This document shows, piece by piece, positions 34,519 through 46,790 of a DNA stretch of 64,000 bases. The notes under the pieces are model-generated. The model worked only from the letters and a program-made list of their open reading frames with translations, was not told the DNA's origin and did not search any database. This DNA comes from Catonia carolina. Taxonomy: Eukaryota > Arthropoda > Insecta > Hemiptera > Achilidae. The position numbers and the translations under genes are program-made. The stretch covers positions 28,158,672-28,222,671 of the forward strand of contig JAQMRL010000003.1 of NCBI GenBank assembly GCA_035578175.1, read 5' to 3'. The first letter of the stretch is position 1; every line of letters begins with the position of its first letter.

Positions 34519-34855
34519 TTTTTTTTTTTTTTAATAACTAAATCTACGATCTGCTCTTATAGAACAATGAGTAGATATGTTGTAAGTATAAATCTTGAGT
34601 AAGTAATACCCCTTGGTATTACTCTATAAAATTTCCCATTTTGTTGAATTGATCTTGCCAGGAATGTAAAATAAATTACACAATCACATATTAAAATAAA
34701 TCTGTAGGGTGTAGTCTGCATAGTCTTCTGTGTGTTCCACTGTTGTCTAGGTGATTGATGGCTTCTAGATTCTGATGATTTTCAAGTCTTGTTTGGTAAC
34801 TGGTGCAAAATTTCTGTATAGCTTCGTGTACCGTGGGAGTGTTCGTGTCTCTGTG
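34519..34855 (-). mobile_element. 5'-truncated Jockey-like insertion, same family as 170-1031
   Basis: The reverse complement matches 692-1031 closely over the C-terminal RT codons, the stop and the 3' UTR, including AAGGGGTATTACTTACTC. It ends in a 14-base A run (T on plus). Flanks 34493-34522 and 34856-34882 share AAAATTA at one end and GTATTAATTTT at the other, a possible diverged TSD of ~28 bp. Confidence 0.88.
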
Positions 34856-34882
34856 AAAATTAAATATCTGTGTATTAATTTT

Positions 34883-35590
34883 AAAGTGTTACAGCTTTAG
34901 ACATAAGTGAATCTGAACTAGATTATTTGGCTATAGCAGTAATATTAAAGTTAGTTGTGTTTATTTGTGCTCTAACAACGGTGGGCTGTTACACGTTCAT
35001 TTAATTATGAAATGTAACACGTAATTAATAATGCCCAGTGAAACAATCCTTCGTCGAATGAACAGCAAAACAGACTTGTATATTATGTTTCATGAGCACA
35101 AGAGTTATGTATATTATGAATATCAGTCATAACTGTTAATTTTGCGGGAAGGTCATGACGTCATATGAGCTGTATACATGATACACTCGTGTAATGAAAA
35201 GTTGTAGGTGTTGCCAAATGAGCGTAACATAGAACATACCATTCCTCAATTTATAGATTGGGATTTATTCCGTTTTATAAATGTTTCGCTCCGGAACTTT
35301 CATTGGGAAAAATAATAAATAATGATATTCATTTAGTCAGAAATAACTAAGTGATGAAGCATTTGTAGGAAAGGACTCCCAAAGATTGTGAGTGATAATT
35401 ATGTTATTGAGTAGATCAGAAGTTTCAGTTAGTTGGCCTGTTACATTGGTTTCATTCAAGAATACATCGTTTTCAGGGAATATGTGGATCGATTGCTACT
35501 ACATTGAAAAACAAGGGTCACAATATTTAATATACACTTATTAGATTGTATAAAGTAACGATAGGCGTCTAAAGCTACGTAAATCAAGTT
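34883..35590. other. Spacer with a TGACGTCA site; nothing else recognised
   Basis: A perfect CRE octamer lies at 35156-35163 within ATGACGTCAT. GTTACA and TGTAAC (about 34989 and 35014) can pair around a 20-base loop. No gene was seen. Confidence 0.45.
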
Positions 35591-35599
35591 TAATAAATC

Positions 35600-35875
35600 C
35601 AAAAAAGTTGCGAGTTTTGTAAAACGTCAAAATTTGGAGTACTTTGGTCATGTAATAAGAGGCGAGAGATACAGAATACTCCAGAATATCATAAAGAAAT
35701 AATAGAGGGTAAGAGCAGTCAATGTTGAACATCATTGTTAAGGAATCTTCCCCACTGGTATGGTGTAAGTTTGGTTAAACTTCCTCGTCGAACAAAAAAC
35801 TAAAGTGGTAATAATGGTATCCAATGTTTTCCAAAGACAAGGCACCTGAAGAAGAAGAATGGCAGTTACTACTCT
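35600..35875 (+). pseudogene. Non-LTR retrotransposon 3' remnant (family H) with (GAA)n tail
   Basis: KRQNLEYFGHVIRGERYRIL matches the R..YLGHI.R...RY.LL block of the copies at 37690, 46385 and 54042. A broken NL..WYG segment, an IA.MVSN-like patch and GAAGAAGAAGAA (about 35848-35860) follow. Confidence 0.6.
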
Positions 35876-36092
35876 AATGCACGCCAGCAACACTTGAGCT
35901 CATACAAGGAGAAGAAAACAGTCGGAAACTGCGGAGATCCATTTCTTACAGAGGTTCACGAGTATCGGTTTTCTACGAAAGAACAGATTTCAAAATTGCT
36001 ATATTAGCTAAAAGTTACAGACTTTAAATGAAAAAACGAGAATGAGTTATTTTTGCAATAAATGTATAGAGCATATTCAAAAAATTCAAGAA

Positions 36093-36262
36093 CATAGGAT
36101 TCCAAAACAGGATCTTAAATTCAAGTTTGAAGGAAAATGTAGATTGGATAGATCTCTAAAGCATTGGCAGTAATTTATATAGTTGTATTTTTTTAATGAA
36201 CATAAAAATGTTGATACTGAACGGGCTAGATGGCCTCTGTCGTGAAGAAAAGAAGATATTAT
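36093..36262 (+). pseudogene. Short RTE-like 3' fragment
   Basis: RIPKQDLKFKFEGKCRLDRS is followed by LKHW and a stop, in one frame. This resembles the RIPKQ.L.YKP.GKR.LGRP.KRW block near the end of RTE-like ORFs. Only ~25 codons are convincing. Confidence 0.4.
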
Positions 36263-36269
36263 ATCCATA

Positions 36270-37680
36270 ATATCTATATATAATTATGGATATATTATAT
36301 ATCCATAAAATATTGATTTATGGATGAATATTTGTACTTATTTTTCAGTTCAGTTTTACATAAAATGTAACGAGCATTTTCTCTTAAAAGTTACTTTCGT
36401 TCGTGAAGTAATCATACGATGAAGCCCAGATGAAAAAATTGCTACTGATTCAAGTGATGTCGCTGCCAAGGATTTCCTAAAAAGTTTTTACCTTATGAAA
36501 CCTCTGAACTATCTTTCTACCAGTGGTGAATATTTAAGGGTATCTAAGTACTCTCAGATGGACCATTAATATTTTGTACCTGAAAATATAACATAATAAA
36601 TGTAGTATTTAATGGTACAAGACACATAGCGTTTTATAGTTATTTGGTCGCGTATAATTACATTAGATAGGATGATCTGGTCTTTGGAAGTGGACTGCCT
36701 CTAACTAGTTGTGTGATTCTTTCCATTACTAAAAGCGAATTGGCGCATACGCTGAACCGTACAGAGCTAACACTGCATTCTGATGTTAAGTTACATTAGG
36801 ATAGGGAATAGCATAGGTTTTGTGCATAACCGGTGCTGAAGACCGCCTCTAAAATCGTAGATTTAGGACCAAGACTACATTCAGTTCAAATTAGGATGCC
36901 TAATTTTTTGTGATATTAAATAATACTTTGTTAATTTTATTGATAAAATTAACTTTACTATTTTATTATAATAATTATTTAGTATTTAATATTTATATGT
37001 AGCCAACAGAAATTATGGCTCATAATTTAAGTTTTTTAAAGGAATGGGGGCGTTTATTTTATGAGAGATTATTGATTATGTGAATCCACCACTGCTTTCT
37101 ATTTTTCGATTGAATCTGCAGTACCTCTCGATGGTCTGAGTCGAGAAACTAATACAATTAGACTAGCAGGACAAGGAAATATAATAACCTAATGATAGGT
37201 TATTTCTAAACGGGTTAATTTTGTGCTCGTACTTCGATTATCTTACCTAAAACTGTGAACATTTAGCTCTCTGTCAGGTCATAAAATTTAATTATTAAGC
37301 CGGTAGATAAAACCTTATACGAAGAACGTCCGTGAATATAATTAACTTTTACATCGTGCAGAGTTATATGACTTCATAAAATTCTATTCGAAGTTAATTT
37401 GATTTCAGTTTAGCTGAAATCTAAAAATTACTAAAATTCGTATAACAATAAAGTGTGCACAAATAATAGTTTTACTAATAATTAAAAACTTATTATATTT
37501 TAGATTATACTGTTTTATATAGTAGCCATTTACGCTTTCTGTTTGGTATGTCGATCATAAAAAGCAAATATTTTAATTTATTCTTCATGTTAGAATAATA
37601 TTTATTAGACACAGAGTAATAGTATAGACATATCGTATTTCCAAAGCTGAAATGGCTTCAACACCATGAATTCTGTCTTT
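36270..37680. other. Spacer; AT-rich palindromic stretch at its start
   Basis: At 36260-36325, ATTATATCC / GGATATATT-type elements recur in both orientations. The rest has no recognised features. Confidence 0.5.
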
Positions 37681-37689
37681 AAAGCTACA

Positions 37690-38176
37690 ATTTAAACCCT
37701 TGACACTAAAACAAGATTCATGAAGTGTTATGTTTTCTCAGTTCTATTGTACGGAGTTGAGCCTGATCTCTGTCAGAGGCAACAATCAGAGAAAATTGAA
37801 AGCGTTCAAATTTTGGCTGTGTAGCAGAATGCTGCGAATATCCTGGACGCAGAAAATTACTAATGCTGAAGTGCTATGTCGATTGAACAAACCGGCGGAA
37901 TTGGTGAGCATAGTGAAGGCGCGAAAGCAGTAATATCTCGATCATATTATGCGAGATGAGCGCAGGTATGAATTGCTCCAACACATTCTGCAAGAAAATA
38001 TCGACAGTAGAAGGGGACCAGAATGCAGAAGAATTTCATGGATGGCCAACTTGAGAGTATGGTTTAACAAGAACTCAGAACAACTGTTTCGGATAGCTAC
38101 TAATAAAGCAAGCATCGCCATGATGGTCCCCAGCCTTCGGAACGGAGAGGCACCCGGAGAAGAGAAGACGACATAA
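37690..38176 (+). pseudogene. Non-LTR retrotransposon C-terminal region (family H), best copy
   Basis: Two frames (67 and 75 codons) broken by a stop. In order: CYVFSVLLYGVE, KLKAFKFWLCSRMLRISW, KITNAEVLCRLNKPAELV, LDHIMRDERRYELLQHIL, GPECRRISWMANLRVWF, SEQLFRIATNKASIAMMV, LRNGEAPGEEKTT. These are the post-RT thumb and tail blocks of a common insect endonuclease-RT family. The end is rich in GAA/GAC. Confidence 0.85.
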
Positions 38177-38857
38177 TAGTAAGCTATTCATAATTTTATT
38201 GTTTAACCTTGTTTAACATTTAGTTCCTTATAGAGCCTTTTCTCAAAAGATATTTATAACTCCACAAGTTGCATACAACACATACACTATTGCAAAAACA
38301 GCAAAAAATTAGCAAACCTAAATCTTAAATCCTTTTTTTTTCTTTAATATTATCTAACACTGTACACTAGCATAACTTCTAGATTCTATCACTTTTCGCT
38401 TAGCGTAATTTTGGACGAGGCTTCCATTGAAGCATTCCTTCTATTCACATTTCTTCAATTTAGTTGTTTAAATTTATTTTATTTAGTTTCGATAATAACA
38501 GAATATTTATTATTGTGGTGAAGCTTTTTTTATTGTAAAAGAATATTTCAAATCTCAAATTCTTGAAAATATTTTGAATTTTCTGTAATATAACGAGGGA
38601 AAATCCAAATATAGAAATAAACAGCTCGGATTATCTGTAAATTCTATCATGAAGTAGTACTCAAAAATTCAAAAAAAATGTTAATAGAAATGACTGTTTA
38701 GACAGAATTTGTAGTAGTAATTATTTATAAGTAGGTATGTTAATTCCGCAGTATCGTGTTAAATAATTGGTTAGAGTGAATGGACAATAAGCGAATTAAA
38801 TTTTGTGAATCTAAATTTCTTTAAACTCTTAGATCATTGGCGTGCATTATTTGATCC

Positions 38858-39252
38858 TATTTTTGTTGTTTAGGTTATCAGCCGAAAGGTTGGTTTGAAC
38901 GTATGGAGGCTTTACTAAGTAAAACGAGGAGTGAGGTGGTTTACCATGCCATCCTCTTTGAGTGGAAAGGTATTCTTCTCAGCATACCAGGCCCTCTGAA
39001 GAAGATCCACCTTTCACCCTGCAAATGACACCTTCACTTTATTCCCCACAGAGTCTGGCTGTATAACGAAATCCATTACTCTAACTCTGATTGTGTCTTT
39101 TATACCTCTACCTCTTCTGTTCTTAAACGCTTCATTCTTATAATTGGCTAACCATATGTGATAAGAAACAGAGCTACTTTTTGTGGTCCTGGAACTAGTA
39201 GATCGAGTGCAAATAATTTGAACACTCCACCTGCCTTTAATGGGAAATTTGG
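38858..39252 (-). mobile_element. (AAC)-tailed SINE-like retroposon (family D)
   Basis: Minus-strand reading starts TTTCCCATTAAAGGCAGG and ends TTCGGCTGATAACCTAAAC followed by AACAAAAA. All internal blocks of the copy at 22424-22824 are present. The plus strand shows the mirror, starting GTTGTTTAGGTTATCAGCCG. Confidence 0.75.
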
Positions 39253-39299
39253 TTTTATTATAATATTTTGATTTTTATTGTAACCAGATCAAGGTTATT

Positions 39300-39465
39300 A
39301 GTGAGCGAGCGCGCACATCAAAACCAAATGGTGAAAACATGTTTTTTTTTTTTAATTTAGGGTACCTGAAAACGTGTATTTCCAATAAAAACTCGATTTC
39401 GAAAAATTGACGCGAAAACATAACTTTCCTTACTTATATTTCATATAAGACAGGAGAGAACAAAA
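39300..39465 (-). mobile_element. HINE-like element, left-end fragment
   Basis: The reverse complement runs from a decayed TTCTCTCCTGTC end through GGAAAGTTATGTTTTCGCG, CAATTTTTCGAAATCGAG and CACGTTTTCAGGTACCC to AACATGTTTTCACC. The expected GT microsatellite is reduced to GCGCGCAC. Confidence 0.6.
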
Positions 39466-40009
39466 ATAAAATGCTGAAAAACCTCCTATGAGATCCTTTG
39501 TTCATGGTTGAAATGTAGTTATTATTATAGCTAATTTATAGATGTAATTATTTTACTTTTAAATACAGAAATATAAAAGATAATTTTGTGGTATGTAATT
39601 AAAATGTTGTACACAGTTTTTAATTTTAAATAAAAACGAGTAAATTTATTAATATGATGGCATAATTTAAATTATTAATAATTAAAATATCTATCAGTAA
39701 TATAACATATTGTTTTAATGTGAATTTAAATTGCATTACGTTATTATTGGCCAAAATGGTTTTTAAACTGTCGATATCGAGTTATACATAATATAGGTGA
39801 TTATAATATAATAAATCGTTGGAACGCGTTATATATAAATTTATTTGCCTGAACCAAAATTGACAACTTTACATTGACATTCAATTTAATTTAATTTAAT
39901 AAAACGTTCAGCTCATTCATTCAATTTCGACAGTTCATGCAAAATAACTCATGATGGTAATAAGTATCGATTCCTAACGAAATAAAAGCCTTAACTATAT
40001 ATATTATTT

Positions 40010-40143
40010 ACTTTCTCGTGCCCTATATGAATTTTATAGGGAAGGAAAGGACTTTTTTCGAATCGATTTTTTTAAATCGAGTTTTCCCCAAATATACTTG
40101 TTCTCAGGCATCCTGAACCCAAAAAAACATGTTTTTAGCGATT

Positions 40144-40175
<32 letters not shown>

Positions 40176-40325
40176 GTGTGAACAAAATATAACAAGAGCG
40201 GAACAAAGTTGAAAGTTAAAACTAAGTTACATACTACTACAGAACACGATACGAACATTTTCATCAAAATCGGTCAACCGGAAGTAGCAGTTTATTGGTG
40301 CGATTTACCATTTTTTATTTATTTT
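40010..40325 (+). mobile_element. HINE-like element, left third with (GT)15
   Basis: The left terminal repeat ACTTTCTCGTGCC (40010-40022) differs by one base from the consensus. The sequence then follows the long copies through CCTGAACCCAAAAAAACATG, AGCGATTGG, (GT)15, GAACAAAATAT and ATCAAAATCGGTCAACCGG. It breaks off near 40325. Confidence 0.75.
40145..40174. repeat. (GT)15 microsatellite inside a HINE
   Basis: Perfect dinucleotide run at the conserved internal site of the family. Confidence 0.95.
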
Positions 40326-40387
40326 ATTTGTATAAAACAAGTTTTATACAAATCACTGAAGTTATATCTTCTGTAAATTTTAATATG

Positions 40388-40560
40388 CCTCCGGGCCAGC
40401 CCAGTTAGTCAGCTGGTAGAAAGTCGCTATTATTTGATAAGTAACACCGGTTGTGCAAGTGACTTTGTATGGTGACCAGCTGACAGCCATCCATGAACAA
40501 ACTCTACTGTGAGTCCCTGTTCAAACTCATGCCTAATTCACTTCAAATAAAATACTGTGA
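40388..40560 (+). mobile_element. Possible tRNA-like SINE fragment
   Basis: TAGTCAGCTGGTAGA is a good A-box-like sequence, and TGTTCAAACTCATG further on is B-box-like, but the gap (~110 bp) is too long for an intact tRNA head. No second copy was found in the window. Confidence 0.25.
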
Positions 40561-40815
40561 TCAAATTGGGTAGTTGTCAATAATGTACAGTTCTCGATAA
40601 CAAATAAAAGCTAAAAAAAAATTTAATAAATTTTAAAAAAGTTTAGTTTTAATTTTATGTACTCTTATGATGGTGAATCCACCGAAACATGTCTGTAGAA
40701 TGTAGAATTATATATAAAAAATTAAAATGCAAGGTGATATAGCAGCTGTAACATGTCAGTGAAAAATTAAATATTTATACATCAGGATTATAAATAAGTG
40801 TTTTTTTTAATAGGT

Positions 40816-41145
40816 GCCCACCGGGTTGGTCTAGAGGTAAAATCGTTAGTCGTTGCTAGAGGTAGAGACAGATTTTTAACAGCTGATTTTCGGAGATGGA
40901 ATTTTGTGGTTCAAATCCAGGCAGTTACTTTTATACGGATTTGAATACTAGATAGTGGTTACCGGTGTACTTTGATGGTTGGGGTTTAATTAACCATATT
41001 CTCTCAGTAATTGCCGGTCTGAGTCTGTACAAGAATACACCTCATTTACAAATCATGCACTTGTTACCATCTCATTGGATCATGGGATTGCTTATTGTTC
41101 TGAATTGAACAGATTGCAGCGTGCACATATTAGGAATTAAAAAGA
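40816..41145 (+). mobile_element. tRNA-related SINE (family B) with 7-bp TSD
   Basis: Starts GCCCACCGGGTTGGTCTAG (A-box-like TTGGTCTAGAGGTAA), with the B-box-like TGGTTCAAATCC at 40909-40920. The body contains TACTAGATAGTGGTTACCGG and GTCTGAGTCTGTACAAGA. AATAGGT flanks it at 40809-40815 and 41146-41152. A second copy, interrupted by another SINE, is at 59168-59600. Confidence 0.75.
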
Positions 41146-41631
41146 AATAGGTAAATTTGATTAAACATTTTGTAGCATAGTTAAAAGGTTTAGATACAAT
41201 ATTTTATGTGAAGATGTAGGTAAATCCTATCCTTTATGTATATTAAACTTAATTTCTGTAAATAGTACGTCTTTGCTTTACACACTATTCATATCGTTGA
41301 ATAATAGTTGCCTTTTAAGTAAAACCGTGCACAAAGCTTAGTAAATAATAGATACTTTAAATTAGCTATACACTTTCATTGTATAAAATATGTATAATAC
41401 TTAGGTTACAAGCCAAATTATGTTTACATAGTTAATCAGTTATTTAGTAACTTGTGGCAATTGTTTTACGAATATTTTATGTAACGTGCACTTATCAACG
41501 AAAGTGTTGAGGTGTATATTGTAAAAAGCAAAAACTCTTTAAACTTTTTTTAAATATCTAAATATTTCGTGCCACAGTTACTACCACACGATAGAAAGAA
41601 AACCTTATATGATTTTCTAATTTTAAAATAA

Positions 41632-41634
<3 letters not shown>

Positions 41635-41724
<90 letters not shown>
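41635..41724. repeat. (TA)45 microsatellite
   Basis: 90 bp of uninterrupted TA. The length in the assembly may not be exact. Confidence 0.97.
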
Positions 41725-41725
<1 letters not shown>

Positions 41726-42039
41726 TAATTACATATTACATTGAAGTTATATAATGGGTTTTAGTTGAGTAAATCAGGAACAAAGAGATATTATTTTATT
41801 TTAAAATAATAAAAAGTGCCTGTCTTCTTAGACAGCAAAAGTTGCTGATTACGACTGGAGACTAACGGCTCAGACAGTGAAGTCGCTGGCTGATGTCGAA
41901 TGAAGCCGAATATACCCAATTCAGCATCACAGACCCAAGCGTGACGGTTCAATTTTGGTCACTGTTTAAAAAGAGATTTTTCACTTCAAAAAAGCCGTAG
42001 ATGATTTAGTAAATAAATTATCTCAACTGTCCTGTCCTG

Positions 42040-42418
42040 ACAGGACACACTAATTAAATTTTATAGAGCAAAATCTGTACCACTTATAACATAAATATGG
42101 AAGTGAAACATGGGTGTTATTACAGAGGAATGAATCTCGTATCCAGGCTGCTGAAATGAGATTTTTGCGGTTGGTCAAACGTTGTACCCGGTTAGAGTAC
42201 GTAACGAAGCTATACGCGCTGAGTTAAATGATTAGTCACTGTGTGAAACATGAAGAATACATAAAAGAAACTGCTTTAAATATTTACTTTGCATGTCAGC
42301 ACAGACATTATACGAGCATGGAAAACTTAGAGGGAAGCGAGGCTTGGGAAGACCTAAAAAGATATGGATGCCGGAATAGATAATTGAGCTTAATCCTTGA
42401 CAGATGATGATGATAAAT
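42040..42418 (+). pseudogene. RTE-like retrotransposon 3' remnant, copy 2
   Basis: Encodes GSETWVLLQRNESRIQAAEM and RFLRLVKRCTRLEYV, then frameshifted ENLEGSEAWEDLKR (the KPRGKRGLGRPKKR block out of frame) and a GACAGATGATGATGAT end (42401-42414). It matches 33400-33745 block by block, and also 49409-49875. Confidence 0.82.
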
Positions 42419-42424
42419 TATCTC

Positions 42425-43925
42425 ACTGCTTAGTTAAAAAATGCATTACGCTTTAATTTACCAAATAAAGATACATATCGTTATTTTTCAGTCTGTTATT
42501 CATCACCATCAGGGTGTCACCATTCAGTGTTGAATATAGACCTCTCCAGTTTATGTTCACATTCTGCCCTTTTTATGCACAGTTAATTCATCAGTTTTAT
42601 TTCTTCACCGTGTTTTTGGACTATCTCTATCTCTCCTTCTCAGCCAGGGTATCCGTTGTGCTTACCCTCCTAGTTGCATCGATCAACCGGTAGCTCCATT
42701 GTACTTCCAGCCCATCGCCATTTCAATAATTCAATGTGCTGTTTACATCAATTAAATTAGTTTTCTAGCGAATATCCTAATTTTTAACTTCGTTATTAAA
42801 TTTATTAATCACCATCAATCTTTCCATTGAGCTTTGTCTCTTAGCGAGGTTCTCACCAGGGCTTTTGTAGAATTTTATAATCGTGCAGCTTATGAGAGAA
42901 GTCTCTACAGAAATTCTCTTATTTAATTATTTTTTAATTTGTTTTGCAATAACAATACATTTTATATTAAGCCTATTAAATCTAAATATTTGTAATAGCG
43001 TTATTTTTTAACTCATTGTATGTAAAAATAAAGTATTTACGTTTGGTAATGTTTATTTATTTTTGTTTCAAATGATCTTATATTTTATCTAATTAAAAAT
43101 GTTTGTTAATTACCTTTTACAATAATAACTGATTATGCTCAAGGCAAAATTGCTTTACCAACAAAATGTGTATTAATCGATTCTACAAATTTTTATTAAA
43201 TGAACAAGTTTATTTAATTAGATTTAATTGCATTTAACTGTTATTACATAAAATATGTTTATTACAATTTTGTTAATTTACGGAGTAAATCATTTTGGTA
43301 TATCCTCATAATTGTTTTAAATTTAAGTTATTGATTTCATATCAATTAACTAATTCACAGAAACATTAATGAGGTTTCATTCATAAAATCGTACATGTAA
43401 ATCAATTTAAATTTTAGGCTATTAAAGATCGATTTAATATATTTACGAACCAAAATTACATTTGAACAGAAACCAAATATTTGTTTTTTGTTCTAGACCA
43501 CTGTATACAGTTGTGTTTCTTATGTTTGGCTCTGCCGAGTATACACATTCAACGTCTACTAGAATTTCATTCAAACCCACCACGAGCTAATAACACAAAC
43601 ACCAGGAACAACAAACAAGAGTAACAACACATTTCACAAAGACCTTCATCTGCCACTTATACAAACAATTGAAATTCTATTTATTCAACATTTTCTAGAG
43701 GCAGTTGCTTTGAAGGAGTTTTCTCACACAAGCCTTTCAATTTTTAATTTTATTTTACATTTGTTGCATAGCTACAAAATGTAACCGTAACATAATATTT
43801 ACACGCATTATCATTCTGTAAATACTTTCCAGCAGTTATAAGTTCAGTTATTAAACATGAGTTTTTATTACTTTGTCTGATCTGAGTCATCAATATTATT
43901 ACAATACTGTATTTACAGTAGTTAA
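42425..43925. other. AT-rich spacer, nothing recognised
   Basis: No convincing open frame and no similarity to the listed families. 42480-42720 is less AT-rich but without a recognisable reading frame. Confidence 0.5.
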
Positions 43926-43930
43926 ACATA

Positions 43931-44330
43931 CAATATTGTTGTTGTTTAGGTCATCAGCCAAAAGGGTTACCCCTAGAGGCTTTACTAAGTAAAACGAGGA
44001 GTGAGGTAGTTTAAAATTGCCTTCCTCACTGAATGAAAAATTATGCTGATTAGCATTCCAGACCCTCCGAAAGCACCTACTTTCCACCCTGCAAGTGACA
44101 TCTTCACTTCATTCACCACAGACTCTGACTATAATGAAATTCATTACTTCCAGAGGAGATAACTCTGACTAGTGTCTTTTACACCTCTACCTCTTCTGAT
44201 TTAAAATGCTTCAGCCATTAAATTGGCTGACCACATGTGATAAGAAACATAACTACTTTTTGTAGCCCTAAAACTAGCAGATTGAGTGCGAATAATTAAA
44301 ACAGTCCACCTGCCTGTTATGGGAAAATAT
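43931..44330 (-). mobile_element. (AAC)-tailed SINE-like retroposon (family D)
   Basis: In minus orientation: starts TTTCCCATAACAGGCAGG and ends CTGATGACCTAAACAACAAC with an AAT-like tail. All family blocks are present in order. The 62-codon frame 43899-44087 is the same pseudo-frame seen in other copies and is not a gene. Confidence 0.78.
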
Positions 44331-44771
44331 AATAATATTACATAGATAATTAAATAAATATTTTTGTTTTATGGCTCCATACATAGGCCTACTTGTGCCG
44401 GAAGGAAAAGTTTATGGTGAAAGAAGGCGGATTGATAATTTAAAGAATTTATATATTTTAGAAAGAAAGCGTGAATTTTTTTGCGACAGAATTTTTCGTC
44501 TCAAATTTGGAAAACGAGAGGTTATTATTTTGCATAACACTGATCCTGGTTTTTAGAGCAATGTTATCTATTTTAATAGGTCTATTACCCGTTGTCGTGT
44601 CAGTTTTTTTTTAAATAATTGTTTTCATATTATTTATTAATTTGAAGAACTGATTTTTAATAACTCTTTAAACTATAACCGTAATATATTTTGGAGTTAT
44701 GTTTTTCCAGGCGCTTTCCTCATCTATAAGTATTGTAGGAAACTTATATTTTCTAGAACTATTTGATTTTT

Positions 44772-45316
44772 AGAAAAGATTTTGCTCACAATAAGCAGGT
44801 GGAGTGTTATATTACTGGCATTCCATCTGCAAGTTCCAGGGCTACAAAAAATATTCTGTTGCTTATCACATGGTCAGTCATTTATATAACTGAAGCATTT
44901 AAGAACATAAGAGGTAGAGGTGTAAAAGACACTAATCAGCGTTATCTCCTCTGAGAGTGGGCATTCGATCTGCTAGTTCCAGGGCTACAAAAAATGTTCT
45001 GTTTCTTATCGCATGGTCGGCCATTTACATGACTGAAGCATTTAAGAACAGAAGAGCAGAGCGGAGCAGAGGTGTAAAAGTCACAACTCAGAGTTATCTC
45101 CTCTGAAAGTAATGAATTTCATTAAACAGACAGCCTGCGGTGAATAAAGTGAAGGTATCATTTGCGAGATGGAAAGTAGATTTTTTTCAGAGAGCCTGGT
45201 ATGCTTTTTCCACTCAGTGAGGAAGGCATGGTAAACCCACTCGTTTTACTTAGTAAAGTCTCTAAAGGTTCAAACCAGCCTTTCGGCTGATGACCTAAAC
45301 AAACACAGAAAAGATT
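44772..45316 (+). mobile_element. (AAC)-tailed retroposon (family D) with duplicated head and 10-bp TSD
   Basis: AGAAAAGATT flanks the element exactly (44772-44781 and 45307-45316). The insert (44782-45306, 525 bp) is longer than other copies because the first part is present twice in tandem: 44817-44959 and 44960-about 45105, with AGTTCCAGGGCTACAAAAAA in each. The remainder is the standard body ending TTCGGCTGATGACCTAAACA. Since the TSD encloses both heads, the duplicated form was probably inserted as such. Confidence 0.8.
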
Positions 45317-45319
45317 GGA

Positions 45320-46380
45320 AAAGCCCTTCAAATCTTGCCATGGATTTACTAGGTAACTTGGAGACAAAAAGACGATTTAGAGTTTTAAGGTTTAAATTTT
45401 ACAGCATATTCTAATAAATTTTGACAAATAATATTTTTTAAATTTTATTTTCCCATATATAAATTATTTTACTTTATATGAGTTGTTTTTTGTTTACATT
45501 TAATTAAACACTGATTAATGAACGTTCAGTGCAAGAACTTCTGTGGTTCAAAAGTACAGTTTGATTAAGCTGTAATTGCTGGGAGAATTAGGACATCAAC
45601 ACATCTAAGAGTATGGTGTGAGTAGAACAGAGCGCCGCGGTACAAGATAATGAGTTCTAAAGCATTATAAGATCCAGAGGAAAACTCGTTCTCACCACAA
45701 CCCAACTACCCTTATTAATACGCCCACTCTCTTCTAAATTCTATAGTATACCTTCCACAGCGACTGACTGCCTCATCTTGTTCAATCGCTCATAAAACTT
45801 GAAAGTTTATTTGTTCCAAAACTTATTACAGATTGGATTATCCCGACTCAAGTCGCAATTTATTCCAATATTACTCCATGAAATCGTATTAAAAATATTT
45901 TTCTTCGTAGTTTATCTCTGCTGCATTAAATGAACTGTCTCTTTCTTTCTCCCGTACTTTGGCTCTGTTTTTCCATTCCTCTCCCCACTCCTCTATGTAA
46001 CTTTCTCTCTATCTCCCTCCTTTATATTTTAACCATTAACTAAATACTTTAAAACCATTAAAATAACGCTATATATGCATTTAACTTGAATAAACTACAT
46101 CCGTTTAGGAAGAAAAAATTAACACCTTCTTTAATAAATTGTCATAAAAATCTACGCCCAAACAGGATTATATTTTTCTTTAAATTCATTGATAATTTTA
46201 AGCAAATCTTACTCGCATTGATTCGTATTAAACCATAACCTAGAACAAATTTCTTCCGAAGGGCTTATTCATAACTTGTCAGTTGTCGGTATCATTTTTA
46301 AAAATACAATAAACATATATTTTTCCGTAATAACGTCTTTCTATTTTCTGAGATGTTAGATACTTGGATATCTATCTAAA
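45320..46380. other. Spacer, no gene recognised
   Basis: A moderately balanced stretch at 45520-45800 has no open frame or repeat match. The rest is AT-rich. Confidence 0.45.
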
Positions 46381-46384
46381 TAGA

Positions 46385-46790
46385 CGATTCTTCTTCTTTA
46401 GGTTCATATTCGTCCCGGATGTTGGCCACCATATTTATAATATGAATCTTAATCCACAACGGCTCGAATCAGCTATATTGTCGTTTTCGAGTACCATATT
46501 CTCAGATTTTTCAACCTCTTCTCGGCACGCTACGTTGTGCAGCTATTCATCCTTGCCATATAGATTGCAGCAACCCATATCTTTTCTCGTTGCGCATTAT
46601 ATTATGTCCCAAATACTCGAGCTTCCTAATCTTTACCGTGTTTATGATTCCAGCATGAGTCTCAATACCTCATTATTTGAGTCGCGATTCAGCCAGGAGA
46701 CTTTCAGTGTCCTTCTGTAGAGCCACATCTACGCTTTAAGTCTTTTACTCACGAAATCATTAAACGTCCCCGCCATAAAACAGATGATTA
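46385..46790 (-). pseudogene. Non-LTR retrotransposon C-terminal remnant (family H)
   Basis: Minus-strand frames read MWLYRRTLKVSWLNRDSNN, EVLRLM, YLGHNIMRNEKRYGLLQSIW (with one shift), PRRG.K.LRIWYS and NMVANIRDEYEPKEEE, ending in AAGAAGAAGAA. Same block order as 37690-38176. The 118-codon plus-strand frame over it is an antisense shadow. Confidence 0.8.

Noticed and set aside
46364..46720. 118-codon plus-strand gene
   Set aside because: It is the antisense shadow of the family H retrotransposon remnant, whose motifs read on the minus strand.
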